Shown: positions 29,503 to 38,477, counted from the stretch's first letter. The stretch: 64,000 nucleotides of DNA from Stenotrophomonas terrae (GCF_001431465.1 NZ_LDJJ01000037.1:36441-100440); one strand, 5' to 3'. A program made the numbers and translations. The notes: generated by a model from the letters alone, not told the origin.

Positions 29503-30903
29503 ATGTCCTTGCCCGTCCACAACTCCTCCTCTCCGTTGCTGCAGCTGCAAGGCTGGGGCATGAGCCGTGGCCATCGCACGGTGCTGGCCTCCATCGATCT
29601 GAGCATCAACGGTCCCGGCATCGTGGTGCTGATGGGCCCGGGCGGTACCGGCAAGTCGTCCTTGCTGCAGGCACTGTCCGGCCATGTCGCCGCCCACGGC
29701 GAGCGCTGGGGCACGTTGCTGTTCCAGGGCGAAACGCTGGATGCGGCAACGCAGCCACCGGTGCTGGTGCAACAACACGCACGCGAGCTGGGGTTCAGCG
29801 TGCTGGAAAACCTCAGCGCCGCGCTGCGCCCACACGCCGGCAACAAGCCACAGGCACTGCGCGAAGAAATCGACGCACGGCTGCATGCATTGGGAGCGAC
29901 GGCAATCGCCGCGCATCTGCAGCAGCGGGTGATCGACCTGCCACGCGGGCTGGCCCGGCAAGTGGCCATCCTGCGCGCGGCCTTCAGTGGCAGCGCGCTA
30001 CTGTTGATCGATGAGCCGACCAGTGAACTGGAACCGGCCGACGCCGAGGCGGTGCTGATACTGATCGAGCGCCTGGCGGCCAAGCACACCTGCCTGGTCA
30101 GCCTGCACCACCAGGGCCAGGCGCGTCGCCTTGCATCGCGGGTGATCCTGCTGGCAGGCGGCCGCGTGCAGGCCGATGCGCCGGTGGATGCCTTCTTTGC
30201 CAACCGCGCGCAGCACCCGGTGCTGGCGCAGTTCCTGCGCACCGGCAGCTGCCACGTACCGGCGCCGGATGCACGTGCCGAAGAACTGGCCGAAGGCGTC
30301 ATCGCCCCCGCGCCCAAGCCTGCAGCGCTCATTGCCAATAGCGTCGGCGCGCGCGCCGTGCCTGCGGCAGAAGCAGTTGCACCGCGTCCACTGCCAGCAC
30401 CGGTAAGCCTGTCCGCCACGCCGTCACGGCGCGGCCCCAACGGCTTCCATTGGCTGGTGCCGGGCAAGCTCGCCGGTTGCCCCATGCCCGGCGTGGTATT
30501 CGCCATCGAGCATGATCTGGCCCTGCTGCGCGGCATGGGCGTCACCGTGCTGGTCAACCTGACCGAGCGCGAGATGCCGGCCGAACGGCTGGCGCCCTAC
30601 GGCCTGCGCAGCTATCACCTGGGCATCGTCGACCGCGGCGCACCGCCGCTGCTATGGGCCAAGCTGCTGCTGGCCAAGATCGAAGTGATGCTGCGCGAGG
30701 GCGAAGTGGTTGCCGTGCATTGCCTGGCCGGGCTGGGCCGCACCGGCCTGGTGCTGGCCGCCTGGTTGATCCGCGAAGGGCTGACCGCCGATGAGGCGCT
30801 GCGCCGCCTGCGCACCCTGGACCCGGGTTTCGTGCAGTCGCAGGAGCAGGAAGACCTGCTGCATGCGCTGGAAGAAAACCTGCTGATCCGCGCCTGCGAT
30901 TGA
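29503..30903 (+). CDS. Fusion of an ABC ATPase with a dual-specificity phosphatase
   Basis: A 466-residue fusion. Residues 1-250 are an ABC ATPase domain: Walker A GPGGTGKSS (45-53), Q-loop VLVQQHA, Walker B ALLLIDEPTSELEP (Asp170, Glu171) and H-loop SLHHQ. The ABC signature is degenerate (DLPRGLARQ instead of LSGGQ). A Pro/Ala linker (about 250-310) leads to a tyrosine/dual-specificity phosphatase domain (310-460) with HCLAGLGRTG (Cys407, Arg413) and a candidate general acid Asp377 in GIVDRGAP. It has no membrane segment and no permease gene nearby. ATG 29503 has GGA seven bases upstream. A roadblock-like gene follows. I know of no characterised counterpart; a signalling role is inferred. 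Confidence 0.85.
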   Translation: MSLPVHNSSSPLLQLQGWGMSRGHRTVLASIDLSINGPGIVVLMGPGGTGKSSLLQALSGHVAAHGERWGTLLFQGETLDAATQPPVLVQQHARELGFSVLENLSAALRPHAGNKPQALREEIDARLHALGATAIAAHLQQRVIDLPRGLARQVAILRAAFSGSALLLIDEPTSELEPADAEAVLILIERLAAKHTCLVSLHHQGQARRLASRVILLAGGRVQADAPVDAFFANRAQHPVLAQFLRTGSCHVPAPDARAEELAEGVIAPAPKPAALIANSVGARAVPAAEAVAPRPLPAPVSLSATPSRRGPNGFHWLVPGKLAGCPMPGVVFAIEHDLALLRGMGVTVLVNLTEREMPAERLAPYGLRSYHLGIVDRGAPPLLWAKLLLAKIEVMLREGEVVAVHCLAGLGRTGLVLAAWLIREGLTADEALRRLRTLDPGFVQSQEQEDLLHALEENLLIRACD

Positions 30904-30914
30904 CCCACCTGTGG

Positions 30915-30957
30915 CGATGCCGGGCCGCAACGCGGCCTGCGGGCATCGTTTTTCCTT
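30915..30957 (+). terminator. Hairpin with U-rich tail between the fusion gene and the roadblock-like gene
   Basis: CGATGCC (30915-30921) pairs with GGCATCG (30942-30948), with an inner GGCCGC/GCGGCC stem, followed by TTTTTCCTTTTT. It would terminate or attenuate transcription before the downstream gene. Confidence 0.65.
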
Positions 30958-30986
30958 TTTCCTCCCCCTTCCGCAAGGATTCCCCC

Positions 30987-31394
30987 ATGTCCCTGGACAG
31001 CACCCTGCAACAATCCGTCGCCTCCATTCCCGAATGCGTGGCCGCCGGCTACGTCGACATCAGCTCCGGCATGCTGCTGTCGGTGCGCACCATCGATTCG
31101 CACCCGCGTGAAGTGCTGGACCTGGTGGCCGCTGCCACCGCCGATCTGTACCAAGGCCCGAACATCCGCAGCATCGAGCAGATGTTCCGCCGTGCACGCG
31201 GCCTGGAAGAACAGGAAGGCGCGCACTACTTCCAGGAAATCATCGTCAACAGCGAAAACCTGATCCACATCTTCATGCGCGGCAAGCGCTACCCGGACTA
31301 CGTGATGGTCTTCGTCTGCCGCCGCACTGCCAACCTGGGCATGGCACTGACCCGCTCGCGCCTGGCCATGCCGCTGATCGAAGCGGAAATCTGA
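30987..31394 (+). CDS. Roadblock/LC7-like small protein
   Basis: A 135-residue soluble protein. The pattern of an N-terminal helix, AAGYVDISSGMLLSVRTID, then a long helix (EVLDLVAAATADLYQG), then beta strands (YFQEIIVNSENLIHIFMRG, YVMVFVCRRTANLGMAL) resembles roadblock/LC7 domains, which are small partners of GTPases and signalling complexes. It follows the ABC-phosphatase fusion by 83 bases with AAGGA eight bases before the ATG. A functional link between the two is likely but not proven. The family assignment is by fold pattern only. Confidence 0.6.
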   Translation: MSLDSTLQQSVASIPECVAAGYVDISSGMLLSVRTIDSHPREVLDLVAAATADLYQGPNIRSIEQMFRRARGLEEQEGAHYFQEIIVNSENLIHIFMRGKRYPDYVMVFVCRRTANLGMALTRSRLAMPLIEAEI

Positions 31395-31471
31395 TTCATC
31401 CGGGCCAGGCAAACTGGCCCGGGCCGCAAATGCTGCTGGTGTGTCCGCCCGATGCCCAGCAGCTTGCCGGC

Positions 31472-31906
31472 CTAGCCCACCCGTTGTGGGCCTTCGCCTT
31501 GCTCACCCAGCACATCCTGCGGATTCAGCAGGCCGCAGCGTTTGAGTGAAAGACAGCCGCAGCCGATGCAATCGCTGAGCTGGTCACGCATGAACTGCAG
31601 CACCTTGATGTGCGCATCCAGCTCCTTGCGCCAACGCGCGGACATCCTGGCCCATTCGGCCTTGCTCGGCGCACGCCCTTCCGGTAGTTCGGCCAGCCGC
31701 CGCGCCACCGCCTGCAAGGGCATGCCAACCCGCTGCGCCGCCTGGATTACCGCCAAGCGACGCAGCACATCACTCTGGAAACGACGCTGGTTGCCCGCCG
31801 TGCGCTGGCTCTGGATCAGCCCCTTGCGCTCGTAGAAGTGCAGCGCCGATATCGCGATTCCGCTGCGCCGGGCCACTTCCCCTACACTCAGTTCCCGCGT
31901 GGACAT
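31472..31906 (-). CDS. soxR: Redox-sensitive transcriptional activator SoxR
   Basis: SoxR is a MerR-family dimer activated by oxidation of its [2Fe-2S] cluster by redox-cycling compounds. It has 144 residues: winged HTH LSVGEVARRSGIAISALHFYERKGL (split), a dimer helix and the cluster cysteines at 113, 116, 118 and 124 (CIGCGC, KRC). A second ATG at 31909 is possible. The GAGG that serves as ribosome site is part of the SoxR operator itself, so binding may also affect its own expression. It is divergent from the mfsA pump gene. Confidence 0.96.
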   Translation of the reverse strand: MSTRELSVGEVARRSGIAISALHFYERKGLIQSQRTAGNQRRFQSDVLRRLAVIQAAQRVGMPLQAVARRLAELPEGRAPSKAEWARMSARWRKELDAHIKVLQFMRDQLSDCIGCGCLSLKRCGLLNPQDVLGEQGEGPQRVG

Positions 31907-31909
31907 CAT

Positions 31910-31940
31910 TTGACCTCAACCATGGTTGAGGTGTGATGCT
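31910..31940 (+). promoter_or_regulatory. SoxR operator within the mfsA promoter
   Basis: CCTCAACCATGGTTGAGG (31914-31931) is a perfect 18-base dyad whose arms equal those of the E. coli soxS SoxR box (CCTCAA...TTGAGG). It lies between a -35 TTGACC (31910-31915) and a -10-like GATGCT (31935-31940) separated by 19 bases, the long spacer typical of MerR-type promoters. It drives mfsA at 31981 and abuts the soxR start. Confidence 0.88.
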
Positions 31941-31980
31941 GCACGCCCCCCGACAGCAACTCAAGCAGTAAACCCGCATC

Positions 31981-33345
31981 ATGAGTTCACCCCGCAGCAA
32001 TACATCGGCAGATCAGGCCACCACCTCGATCCTCGCCCCGCAGTACCGCGCCACCACCATCGGCATGGTCGCCTTGATCTCGCTGATCGCCTTCGAAGCC
32101 CTGGCCGTGGCTGCGGCCATGCCCAGCGTGGCGCAGGCGTTGGACGGCCTGCGCCTGTACGCATTGGCGTTTGGCGGCGCCCTGGCCACCAGCGTGATCG
32201 GCATGACCCTCGCCGGCCGTTTGTGCGACCAGCAAGGCCCGGCAAAACCCTTGTGGCTGGGCATGGGCAGCTTCCTGATCGGGCTGGTGCTGGCCGGGCT
32301 GGCGCCGCGCATGGATGTGCTGATCATCGGCCGCCTGTTGCAGGGCGTCGGCATCGGCGCCATCTCGGTGTCGTTGTATGTGCTGGTGGCGCGCACTTAC
32401 CCGGAGGTATTGCGGCCCAAGGTATTTGCCGCATTCTCGGCTGGCTGGGTGGTGCCCTCGCTGCTTGGCCCCGGCGTCAGCGGCCTGATCGTGCAGCACA
32501 CCAGCTGGCGCTGGGTTTTTCTCAGCGTGCCGATCCTGGCCCTGCCTGCTGCCTGGCTGCTGTTGCCGGCGCTGCGCAGCACGCACAGCAGCATCCGCCG
32601 TGATGTCGCGCAGGTGCCGGTGGTGCGCTGGGCAATCGGCGCCGCCTTGGCCGCGTTGCTGCTGTATGTAGGCGGACAACTGCAGGGCGCGCCGGCATTG
32701 CTGACAATGACAGCGGCCTTGCTGGCGCTGTTGTTCTGCAGCCGCCAACTGCTGCCGCGCGGCACCTTGCAGCTGCGCCCCGGCCTGCCCAGCGTCATTG
32801 CCCTGCGCGGCATTGCCGCCTCGGCATTCTTCGGCGGCGAAGCCTTCCTGCCGCTGCTGCTGCAGCGCGAGCGCGATCTGTCGCCGCTATGGGCCGGCGC
32901 AGCACTCAGCCTGGGCGCACTGGGCTGGTTCTCCGGCTCGTGGCTGCAAGGCCACCAGCACTTCGGCTGGAGCCGCCTGCGCATGCTGCAGACCGGTACC
33001 TGGCTGATGCTGGCCGGCCTGCTGATCAGCGTGCTTACCCTCTACCCCAGCGTGCCGCTGGCACTGGCCCTGGCGGGTTGGTCGCTGACCGGGCTGGGCA
33101 TGGGCCTGATCTATCCCAGCCTGTCGGTGTTGACGCTGTCCTTGTCGGCACCGCACGAACAGGGCAGCAACAGTTCCGCCCTGCAGTTGAGCGAAGGCGT
33201 CGCAGTCGCCTCGACGCTGGCGATCTCCGGCTCGCTGTTCGCCGCGATGGTGGGTGGCAATGAAACCACCGGTTACCTGCTGTGCTTCGTGGTGACGCTG
33301 CTACTGGCAGCGCTGGCAACCCAGGTCAGCCGCCGCATCGGCTGA
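31981..33345 (+). CDS. mfsA: MFS efflux transporter controlled by SoxR (MfsA-like)
   Basis: A 454-residue major facilitator protein with 12 to 14 hydrophobic helices. It has the loop 2-3 motif GRLCDQQGPAKP, RLLQGVGIGAISVSLYVLVA and GPGVSGLIV (drug/H+ antiporter motif C region). In S. maltophilia a SoxR-regulated pump, MfsA, exports paraquat and other redox-active drugs; the divergent soxR and shared operator here fit that pair. The symbol rests on context plus family, so substrates remain inferred. Confidence 0.82.
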   Translation: MSSPRSNTSADQATTSILAPQYRATTIGMVALISLIAFEALAVAAAMPSVAQALDGLRLYALAFGGALATSVIGMTLAGRLCDQQGPAKPLWLGMGSFLIGLVLAGLAPRMDVLIIGRLLQGVGIGAISVSLYVLVARTYPEVLRPKVFAAFSAGWVVPSLLGPGVSGLIVQHTSWRWVFLSVPILALPAAWLLLPALRSTHSSIRRDVAQVPVVRWAIGAALAALLLYVGGQLQGAPALLTMTAALLALLFCSRQLLPRGTLQLRPGLPSVIALRGIAASAFFGGEAFLPLLLQRERDLSPLWAGAALSLGALGWFSGSWLQGHQHFGWSRLRMLQTGTWLMLAGLLISVLTLYPSVPLALALAGWSLTGLGMGLIYPSLSVLTLSLSAPHEQGSNSSALQLSEGVAVASTLAISGSLFAAMVGGNETTGYLLCFVVTLLLAALATQVSRRIG

Positions 33346-33349
33346 GTGA

Positions 33350-33400
33350 GCGGGATCGCGCGATCCCGCCAAACCGCACACGGGCTGCGCATTGCAGCCC
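33350..33400. terminator. Two hairpins between convergent mfsA and lipase genes
   Basis: A 20-base perfect palindrome GCGGGATCGCGCGATCCCGC (33350-33369) is followed by GGGCTGC/GCAGCCC (33382-33388 with 33394-33400). The position between two convergent stops suggests bidirectional termination, though no U-run is seen. Confidence 0.55.
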
Positions 33401-33410
33401 GGCATTGGCT

Positions 33411-35372
33411 TCAGTGCGCGCTATCCACGCCGTCCACTTCCAGCAGGTCCTGGCGCAGGATGCGGCGTACTTCCAGCACCGCTTCCGGCGTTTCCTGCAC
33501 GCTGTGGCCGGAGACGATCACCTTCTCCGAGAGTGCGCCGTCCAGATGCGCGCTCCAGTACGGCACCAGCCCATCGTCGGACTCGGGAGTGGGCACATCG
33601 GCCTTGCGCTTGGCGATGATGGAGTGGTACTTCAGGCCCGGCTTGATCGGCAAGGCCGAGGACGCCTCGATGAAGGGATCACTGGCCTTGAGGTTTTCAA
33701 TGCTGTTGGTGATGACCGGTTCCTTGGGCTTCTTGCCATCGGTTTCGCCCGGATCCTGCAAGGCCATGAAGGCATCGCCAAAGGCACCCAGGATGGTCAG
33801 CGGCAGGCGCACCAGCCGGCCGATCAAGCGGCCCAGCCGGTTGCCGGCGGCATCGGTGCCCTTGTGCGGCGAGGCCAGGAAGATCGCCCGTTCCACGTTT
33901 GGCTGCGGGGTGAAATGCAACACCGGCCCGAGCTTGGCCTCCACCCGCGCCAACCGCTCGCCCTGCAGGTTGTAGCGTTGGCGGGTGTTTTCCCACAATA
34001 CGTCGCCCGAGTCGCTGAGCATCAGCCGTGCGATCACCCCGCCCATGCTGTGGCCGATGAAGACCATGTCATGCGAGGCCGGCGCGGTTCCGCTCGGGTC
34101 GAAGTGACGCAGTGTGCCGTTGAAGGCCTTGCTGATGGTGTAGCGGTTCAAGGCGATCGGCGCGTTGGTCGGGTAATAGACCGACCACACCTGATAGTGC
34201 TCGCGCATTTCCTCATCGCCCATGATCTCGTTGGCCAGGTTCACCCAGGCTTCCGGGCTGCTGGCCAGGCCGTGCAGCATGAAGATGATGCGCTTGTTCG
34301 GATCGTAGGGCTGCATCAGGTAGATATGCGGCTCACGGATACCTTCGCCACGGCCAAACAAAGTGCGCAGTGACTCGGTGGCGAAACCCGATTGGGCAAG
34401 CCACAGCCCGTAGGCAGCGGTGAAGTTGGCTGCCAGCGGTACTTCCTGGCCACGTATCTGGATGCTGGACTGGTCCGGCGAATAGGCTTCCAGCTGCACA
34501 TCGCGGGTGGCCAGGATTTCTTCCAGCGTATTGCCACTGAAGTTCAGCACCGCAGTGACGTTGATGGCCGGCATTTCGCTGTAGACGGGCAGATCCTGCT
34601 TGCGCTCCTCTACTTCAATCGCCTGCGCCAGCGTTGGCGCTTCCATCATCGCCACCAGCTCGGCACCAAAACCATCGCGACGGTAGGAACTGCGCAGGCC
34701 GGCGAAACTCACTGACGATGCAGCCACCAGCTGCTTGGGCACGCCCTGCAGCTTGAGATCGTCAAACTTCGTGCGGATGGTCCAATCGTCCACCTGCACC
34801 GGCCGGTTGATGTCCTCGCCCTCCAATGCCCGCGCACGGGTGCGTTGGAATACCACCGATGCGGCCTGCTCGGTGGCGTAGTTGTAGTAATCCCGCACCT
34901 GGGTAAGCCGGTCTTCCAGCGCGCGCTGCGCCGGGCTGCGGCCGCTGAAGAACAGATAGAGGTAGGAATAGCGCGCGGTTTCCAGCCAGGCATTCAAGGC
35001 GGCGGGCGGTAACTCGATGGGCTCGTTGCCCTTGGCCTTGGGGGTGAGCGCCAGTGCCTGCTGCATCCACAGCTCGGCCAGCGTGGACAGCCGTTGCTCG
35101 GACTGCAGGCCATCATTGCTGGCCACCGTCTGCCGGCAGCTGGGCATGTCCTTGTTGCAATCGCTCTCGGTCAGACCAATCACCGACAGCGATTCCTGCG
35201 ACAAGGCACTGAGCTTGCCGGTGCTCAGGATGTCGCCGCGCTTGAGCATCACATAGTCGGTGTTGCTCACCGCTTTCATCTTCACCATGGCGCAGCCGCT
35301 GGACAGCAGCAGCGCCATTACCGCGACCACCGGCAGCAGCCGGCGTATCCATGTCTGCGGGTTGGGGTTCAT
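33411..35372 (-). CDS. Lipase-like alpha/beta hydrolase lipoprotein
   Basis: A 653-residue protein. The N-terminus is a lipoprotein signal with lipobox SSGC (Cys27). Residues 30-350 are a domain I do not recognise. The hydrolase core starts at RIIFMLHGLASSPEAW (oxyanion HG at 367) and has the nucleophile motif GHSMGG (Ser442). It also has ASPHKGTD and a C-terminal SGHSVQ with a candidate catalytic His near 635. It probably acts in the periplasm or outer membrane on a lipid or ester. The start overlaps the DUF4105 stop by four bases, so the two are coupled. Confidence 0.85.
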   Translation of the reverse strand: MNPNPQTWIRRLLPVVAVMALLLSSGCAMVKMKAVSNTDYVMLKRGDILSTGKLSALSQESLSVIGLTESDCNKDMPSCRQTVASNDGLQSEQRLSTLAELWMQQALALTPKAKGNEPIELPPAALNAWLETARYSYLYLFFSGRSPAQRALEDRLTQVRDYYNYATEQAASVVFQRTRARALEGEDINRPVQVDDWTIRTKFDDLKLQGVPKQLVAASSVSFAGLRSSYRRDGFGAELVAMMEAPTLAQAIEVEERKQDLPVYSEMPAINVTAVLNFSGNTLEEILATRDVQLEAYSPDQSSIQIRGQEVPLAANFTAAYGLWLAQSGFATESLRTLFGRGEGIREPHIYLMQPYDPNKRIIFMLHGLASSPEAWVNLANEIMGDEEMREHYQVWSVYYPTNAPIALNRYTISKAFNGTLRHFDPSGTAPASHDMVFIGHSMGGVIARLMLSDSGDVLWENTRQRYNLQGERLARVEAKLGPVLHFTPQPNVERAIFLASPHKGTDAAGNRLGRLIGRLVRLPLTILGAFGDAFMALQDPGETDGKKPKEPVITNSIENLKASDPFIEASSALPIKPGLKYHSIIAKRKADVPTPESDDGLVPYWSAHLDGALSEKVIVSGHSVQETPEAVLEVRRILRQDLLEVDGVDSAH

Positions 35373-36421
35373 TGGCTGGTCGTTCCTGAGGCGGGAATGC
35401 CCGGCACGCCTGCGCGTATACGGGAAGAGAAATTTGCCACATCACCCGCTTCACGGGCACGCAGCGTAATACGCCCGGCTTGTTGCAGGCGCGCCAGCGG
35501 CACACCGGGAGTCAAACCACCCACATCTTCGGCGTACTCGGCCAGATAGCCCGAGGCCAGCAGCCGGTAGTCCAGCGGCAGATTGGGCTGGATGCGGCGC
35601 ATCAGCTCAAACACCACCGTGGTGCAGTTGCTGGTCAGCGTATTGTAAAAACGCGGCGCCTGTTCAAGCTGCTCGGCGCGGTCCACATAGAAGCGCAGCA
35701 GCTCGCGCATCTTGTCCGGGCTCAGCCCATGCAGGCGGTACAGATAGACGTCCTCGCCACGCACATTGCTGCGCGTCAGCACAATGTCGCGCTCGTCCGA
35801 GGCCACCAGCACCGCCTCGAACTTGCGGAAGAAGCCGCCCAGCGCCGAGAACGATTCGCCCTGCTCCTTGCGGATCTCCAGCGAGAACACCAGCTGGCGG
35901 CCGTCGGCAAAACCGAACGAGACCAGCGTGTGGGCAATGGCCGGGCCCATCCAGTAGGACAGGATCATATCCACCGACTGCACCTGCGACAGATCGTACT
36001 CGCGCTTTTCCCAACGCACGTCGTAGTCGGTCTTGCCGCGCCAATGGAAGTTGCGCACGTTGTCTATGATCAGCCGGTCGCCCTCGATGCGAGCATGCAG
36101 CGGCTGCGCCACGTCGTCGGCCCAGGCCCGGTCCTGCTGCGGGGTGATCGTCGCCCACCAGATCAGCATCACCGCGAACAGCACGCCGAACACCGCCAGC
36201 GAATGCCAGCGCCGCACCGGCCCGAAGCCGGCACGGATCGCCCAGATGCTGGGCACGCACCACACCAGGATGGCGACCACCTTGGCCACCACGTTGCCGG
36301 GGAACTGGTACCACAGCGCAAACCCGCCCCAGATGCCGATGCAAAGGCACAAGAACGCCAACAGGACCCGACCGACGCCACGCACCACACTGCACAGACG
36401 CCGCTTCCCTACATTCACCAC
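35369..36421 (-). CDS. DUF4105 membrane protein
   Basis: A 350-residue protein with three N-terminal hydrophobic segments (about 12-90), followed by the soluble DUF4105 region: RNFHWRGKTDYDVRWEKREYDL (split), SYWMGPAIAHTLVSFGF, YLYRLHGLSPDKMRELL and FYNTLTSNCTTVVFELM, whose NCTT cysteine is a conserved family residue. Such proteins often accompany hydrolases or acyltransferases. GTG 36421 is supported by GGAG six bases upstream. It is translationally coupled to the downstream lipase-like gene. Confidence 0.85.
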   Translation of the reverse strand: MVNVGKRRLCSVVRGVGRVLLAFLCLCIGIWGGFALWYQFPGNVVAKVVAILVWCVPSIWAIRAGFGPVRRWHSLAVFGVLFAVMLIWWATITPQQDRAWADDVAQPLHARIEGDRLIIDNVRNFHWRGKTDYDVRWEKREYDLSQVQSVDMILSYWMGPAIAHTLVSFGFADGRQLVFSLEIRKEQGESFSALGGFFRKFEAVLVASDERDIVLTRSNVRGEDVYLYRLHGLSPDKMRELLRFYVDRAEQLEQAPRFYNTLTSNCTTVVFELMRRIQPNLPLDYRLLASGYLAEYAEDVGGLTPGVPLARLQQAGRITLRAREAGDVANFSSRIRAGVPGIPASGTTSQ

Positions 36422-36629
36422 TTCACTCTCCTGAAAGACCCAACGGCCCCGGTAGCGCGCACCGCGCCCAGCCGGCATCAGCCGTCCAAAATGAATGGGT
36501 CGCCAGCGACCCGCGGCAAAGATAGCCTGCCGGACGTGGAAAGCGGAGTGAAACAACAAAAAACCTCCCCGACCCGCCCCCCTGTTCACCTGTAGGTAGG
36601 CCAACCACCCGATCAACGAGGGAAACACC

Positions 36630-37088
36630 GTAGCCCGGGTAAGCGCAGCGCACCCGGGGCCGTTGGCAAATGAGCTGAAAGACCACCTGCCCCAACCTCC
36701 CGGGTGCGCGGCCCTCTATCCGGTCTACCTTGGCGATAAGCACACCGGCAGTTTGTAGGAGCGGCGTCAGCCGCGAAGCTAAAGTTGCTGAAACCCTTGG
36801 CGGTTGTGCCATCTGACGCGATATCAGCTTCGCGGCTGACGCCGCTCCCACAAGCAACTAGCCGACCGGTAGCCCGGGTAAACGCAGCGCACCCGGGAAG
36901 TGGGAGTCCAATGAATCCTCCAGCTTGAGGGCGAAATGCCCGGGCTACGCCACTGCCCGGTCTACCTAGGCGCCAAGCACACCCGCAGTTTGTGGGAGCG
37001 GCATCAGCCGCGAAGCTGGCGTTGCTGAAACCGTTGCCCATTGCGCCATCTCACGCTATGTCAGCTTCGCGGCTGACGCCGCTCCCAC
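36630..37088. repeat. Dense cluster of GTAG palindromes
   Basis: GTAGCCCGGGT units lie at 36630-36658 and 36869-36897, each with a degenerate inverse partner (near 36700 and 36940). They alternate with inverted pairs of the GTAGGAGCGGCGTCAGCCGC type at 36755-36780/36826-36851 and 36992-37017/37063-37088. The whole unit is thus duplicated about 238 bases apart. No gene is seen from 36422 to 37145. Confidence 0.88.
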
Positions 37089-37145
37089 AGGCACCGCCAA
37101 CAACCGTCGACCCGGGCACCCGATCAACCCCACCCGCATCTGCAA

Positions 37146-37535
37146 CTAAGCAGGCTTGCCCTGCTGCTCCGGCGTCTCGGTATGGGCCGCGGCCAGCCAC
37201 TTGCCATCCCGCCTGACCCAGGTGGTGCTGTCAAAACACGTCATCTCCTGCGGCTTGCCATCAACCTCGAAGCTCTGCCTGACCTTGTAGGTAGCAATGG
37301 CCACATTGTCGACCGGGAAAAAAACCTGCTCGTCGGAGAACGAAAAACCCGTCACCCGCGCAGGTCCCTCCTCGGCCATCTTTATATAGTCGGCCGGACT
37401 GAAGTGATGCACGCCATACATGGCAACCATCGTAGCCTTGTCGGTCAGCAGCGCGGCAGCCTTGGCAGGTTGCTGGTCCAGCATGGCCTGCCAGAACGCA
37501 ACCTCAAGCTCCATGATCTCAGCACCGGTCGTCAT
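37146..37535 (-). CDS. NTF2-like / DUF4440-type protein
   Basis: A 129-residue single-domain protein: MELEVAFWQAMLDQQPAKAAALL helix region (split), then VHHFSPADYIKM and strands ending with DSTTWVRRDGKWLAAAHTETP, the typical NTF2/SnoaL-like C-terminal beta segment. There is no signal peptide. Ligand and function are unknown. It is flanked by the repeat cluster and divergent from the stress flavoprotein gene. Confidence 0.8.
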   Translation of the reverse strand: MTTGAEIMELEVAFWQAMLDQQPAKAAALLTDKATMVAMYGVHHFSPADYIKMAEEGPARVTGFSFSDEQVFFPVDNVAIATYKVRQSFEVDGKPQEMTCFDSTTWVRRDGKWLAAAHTETPEQQGKPA

Positions 37536-37793
37536 GTGACTCTCCGCAGATTGGGGGATTCAGGCTGTCACACCATTTGTTGGCCATCCGTGAGCCAAGC
37601 GCTATATGCAGGCGAAAACAATCACCGTCTGCCGGCTTCAGCTCCATGACCAGGCATCAGCCCTCATGGCGACATCAATTGAACACAGAATCGTGATTCT
37701 GATCTCGCCAGATGTTGTCGTCGCATGCACATACCTTCTCGCCGTTGATACATCGCTGCGTACAGGCTGGCGCCACACTACGGAGGACAGCGC

Positions 37794-38291
37794 ATGAACG
37801 ACAAGAATCAGGCTGAACAGCACGAAAAACTGGTCAAGCTCATCAATAAGTTCGGAACCGCGATGCTGACCATACGTGGCGCCGACGGCAGCATGCATTC
37901 GCGGCCGATGACGCCACTGGGTGACGACTTCGATGGCGGCTTCTGGTTTGCCACGGAAATCGACAATGCCGCGGTGCACGATATCCAAACCAATCCCGAG
38001 GCGAACGTGAGCTTCATGCATGAGGGCGACAATCACTTCATCTCGGTAACCGGCCGCGGCAGCGTGAGTCAGGATCGCGCACAGATTGCACGCCTATGGT
38101 CGGCACCAATGAACGCCTTCTTCAAGGGCGGCAAGGACGACCCGCGCGTCTGCCTCATCCGTATCGACGCGCAGCACGCCGACTATTGGGACGGCCCCGG
38201 AAACCTGCTGACCAAGCTGGTGTTCTTTGCCACAGTCGCCACCACCGGCAATCACGAAGCACTCAGCGACACTGGCTCGGTAAATCTCTGA
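37794..38291 (+). CDS. General stress protein 26-type FMN-binding protein
   Basis: A 165-residue split-barrel protein of the pyridoxamine-phosphate oxidase superfamily: TAMLTIRGADGSMHSRPMTP, FWFATEIDNAAVHDIQTNP, NVSFMHEGDNHFISVTGRG and a C-terminal DYWDGPGNLLTKL. Related Xanthomonas proteins bind FMN and FAD and belong to the general stress group. GGAGG sits eight bases before the ATG. Physiological substrate is unknown. Confidence 0.85.
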   Translation: MNDKNQAEQHEKLVKLINKFGTAMLTIRGADGSMHSRPMTPLGDDFDGGFWFATEIDNAAVHDIQTNPEANVSFMHEGDNHFISVTGRGSVSQDRAQIARLWSAPMNAFFKGGKDDPRVCLIRIDAQHADYWDGPGNLLTKLVFFATVATTGNHEALSDTGSVNL

Positions 38292-38477
38292 GCCAGCAGC
38301 GGGCGGCCGCCACGATTTGGTTGCCGCCCACTGCATAGCAGCAGGAAGGGTTCACAGGTGCCGGCAGCCAAGGCCGCGTAGCGCGGACCGTGCAGACAGG
38401 GAAGCATCGAAAAGCCACCAGAGCTGCAATGCCAGTCATTCAAATAAACCAGCCCCGCAAGCCGCCGGGTACCCACC

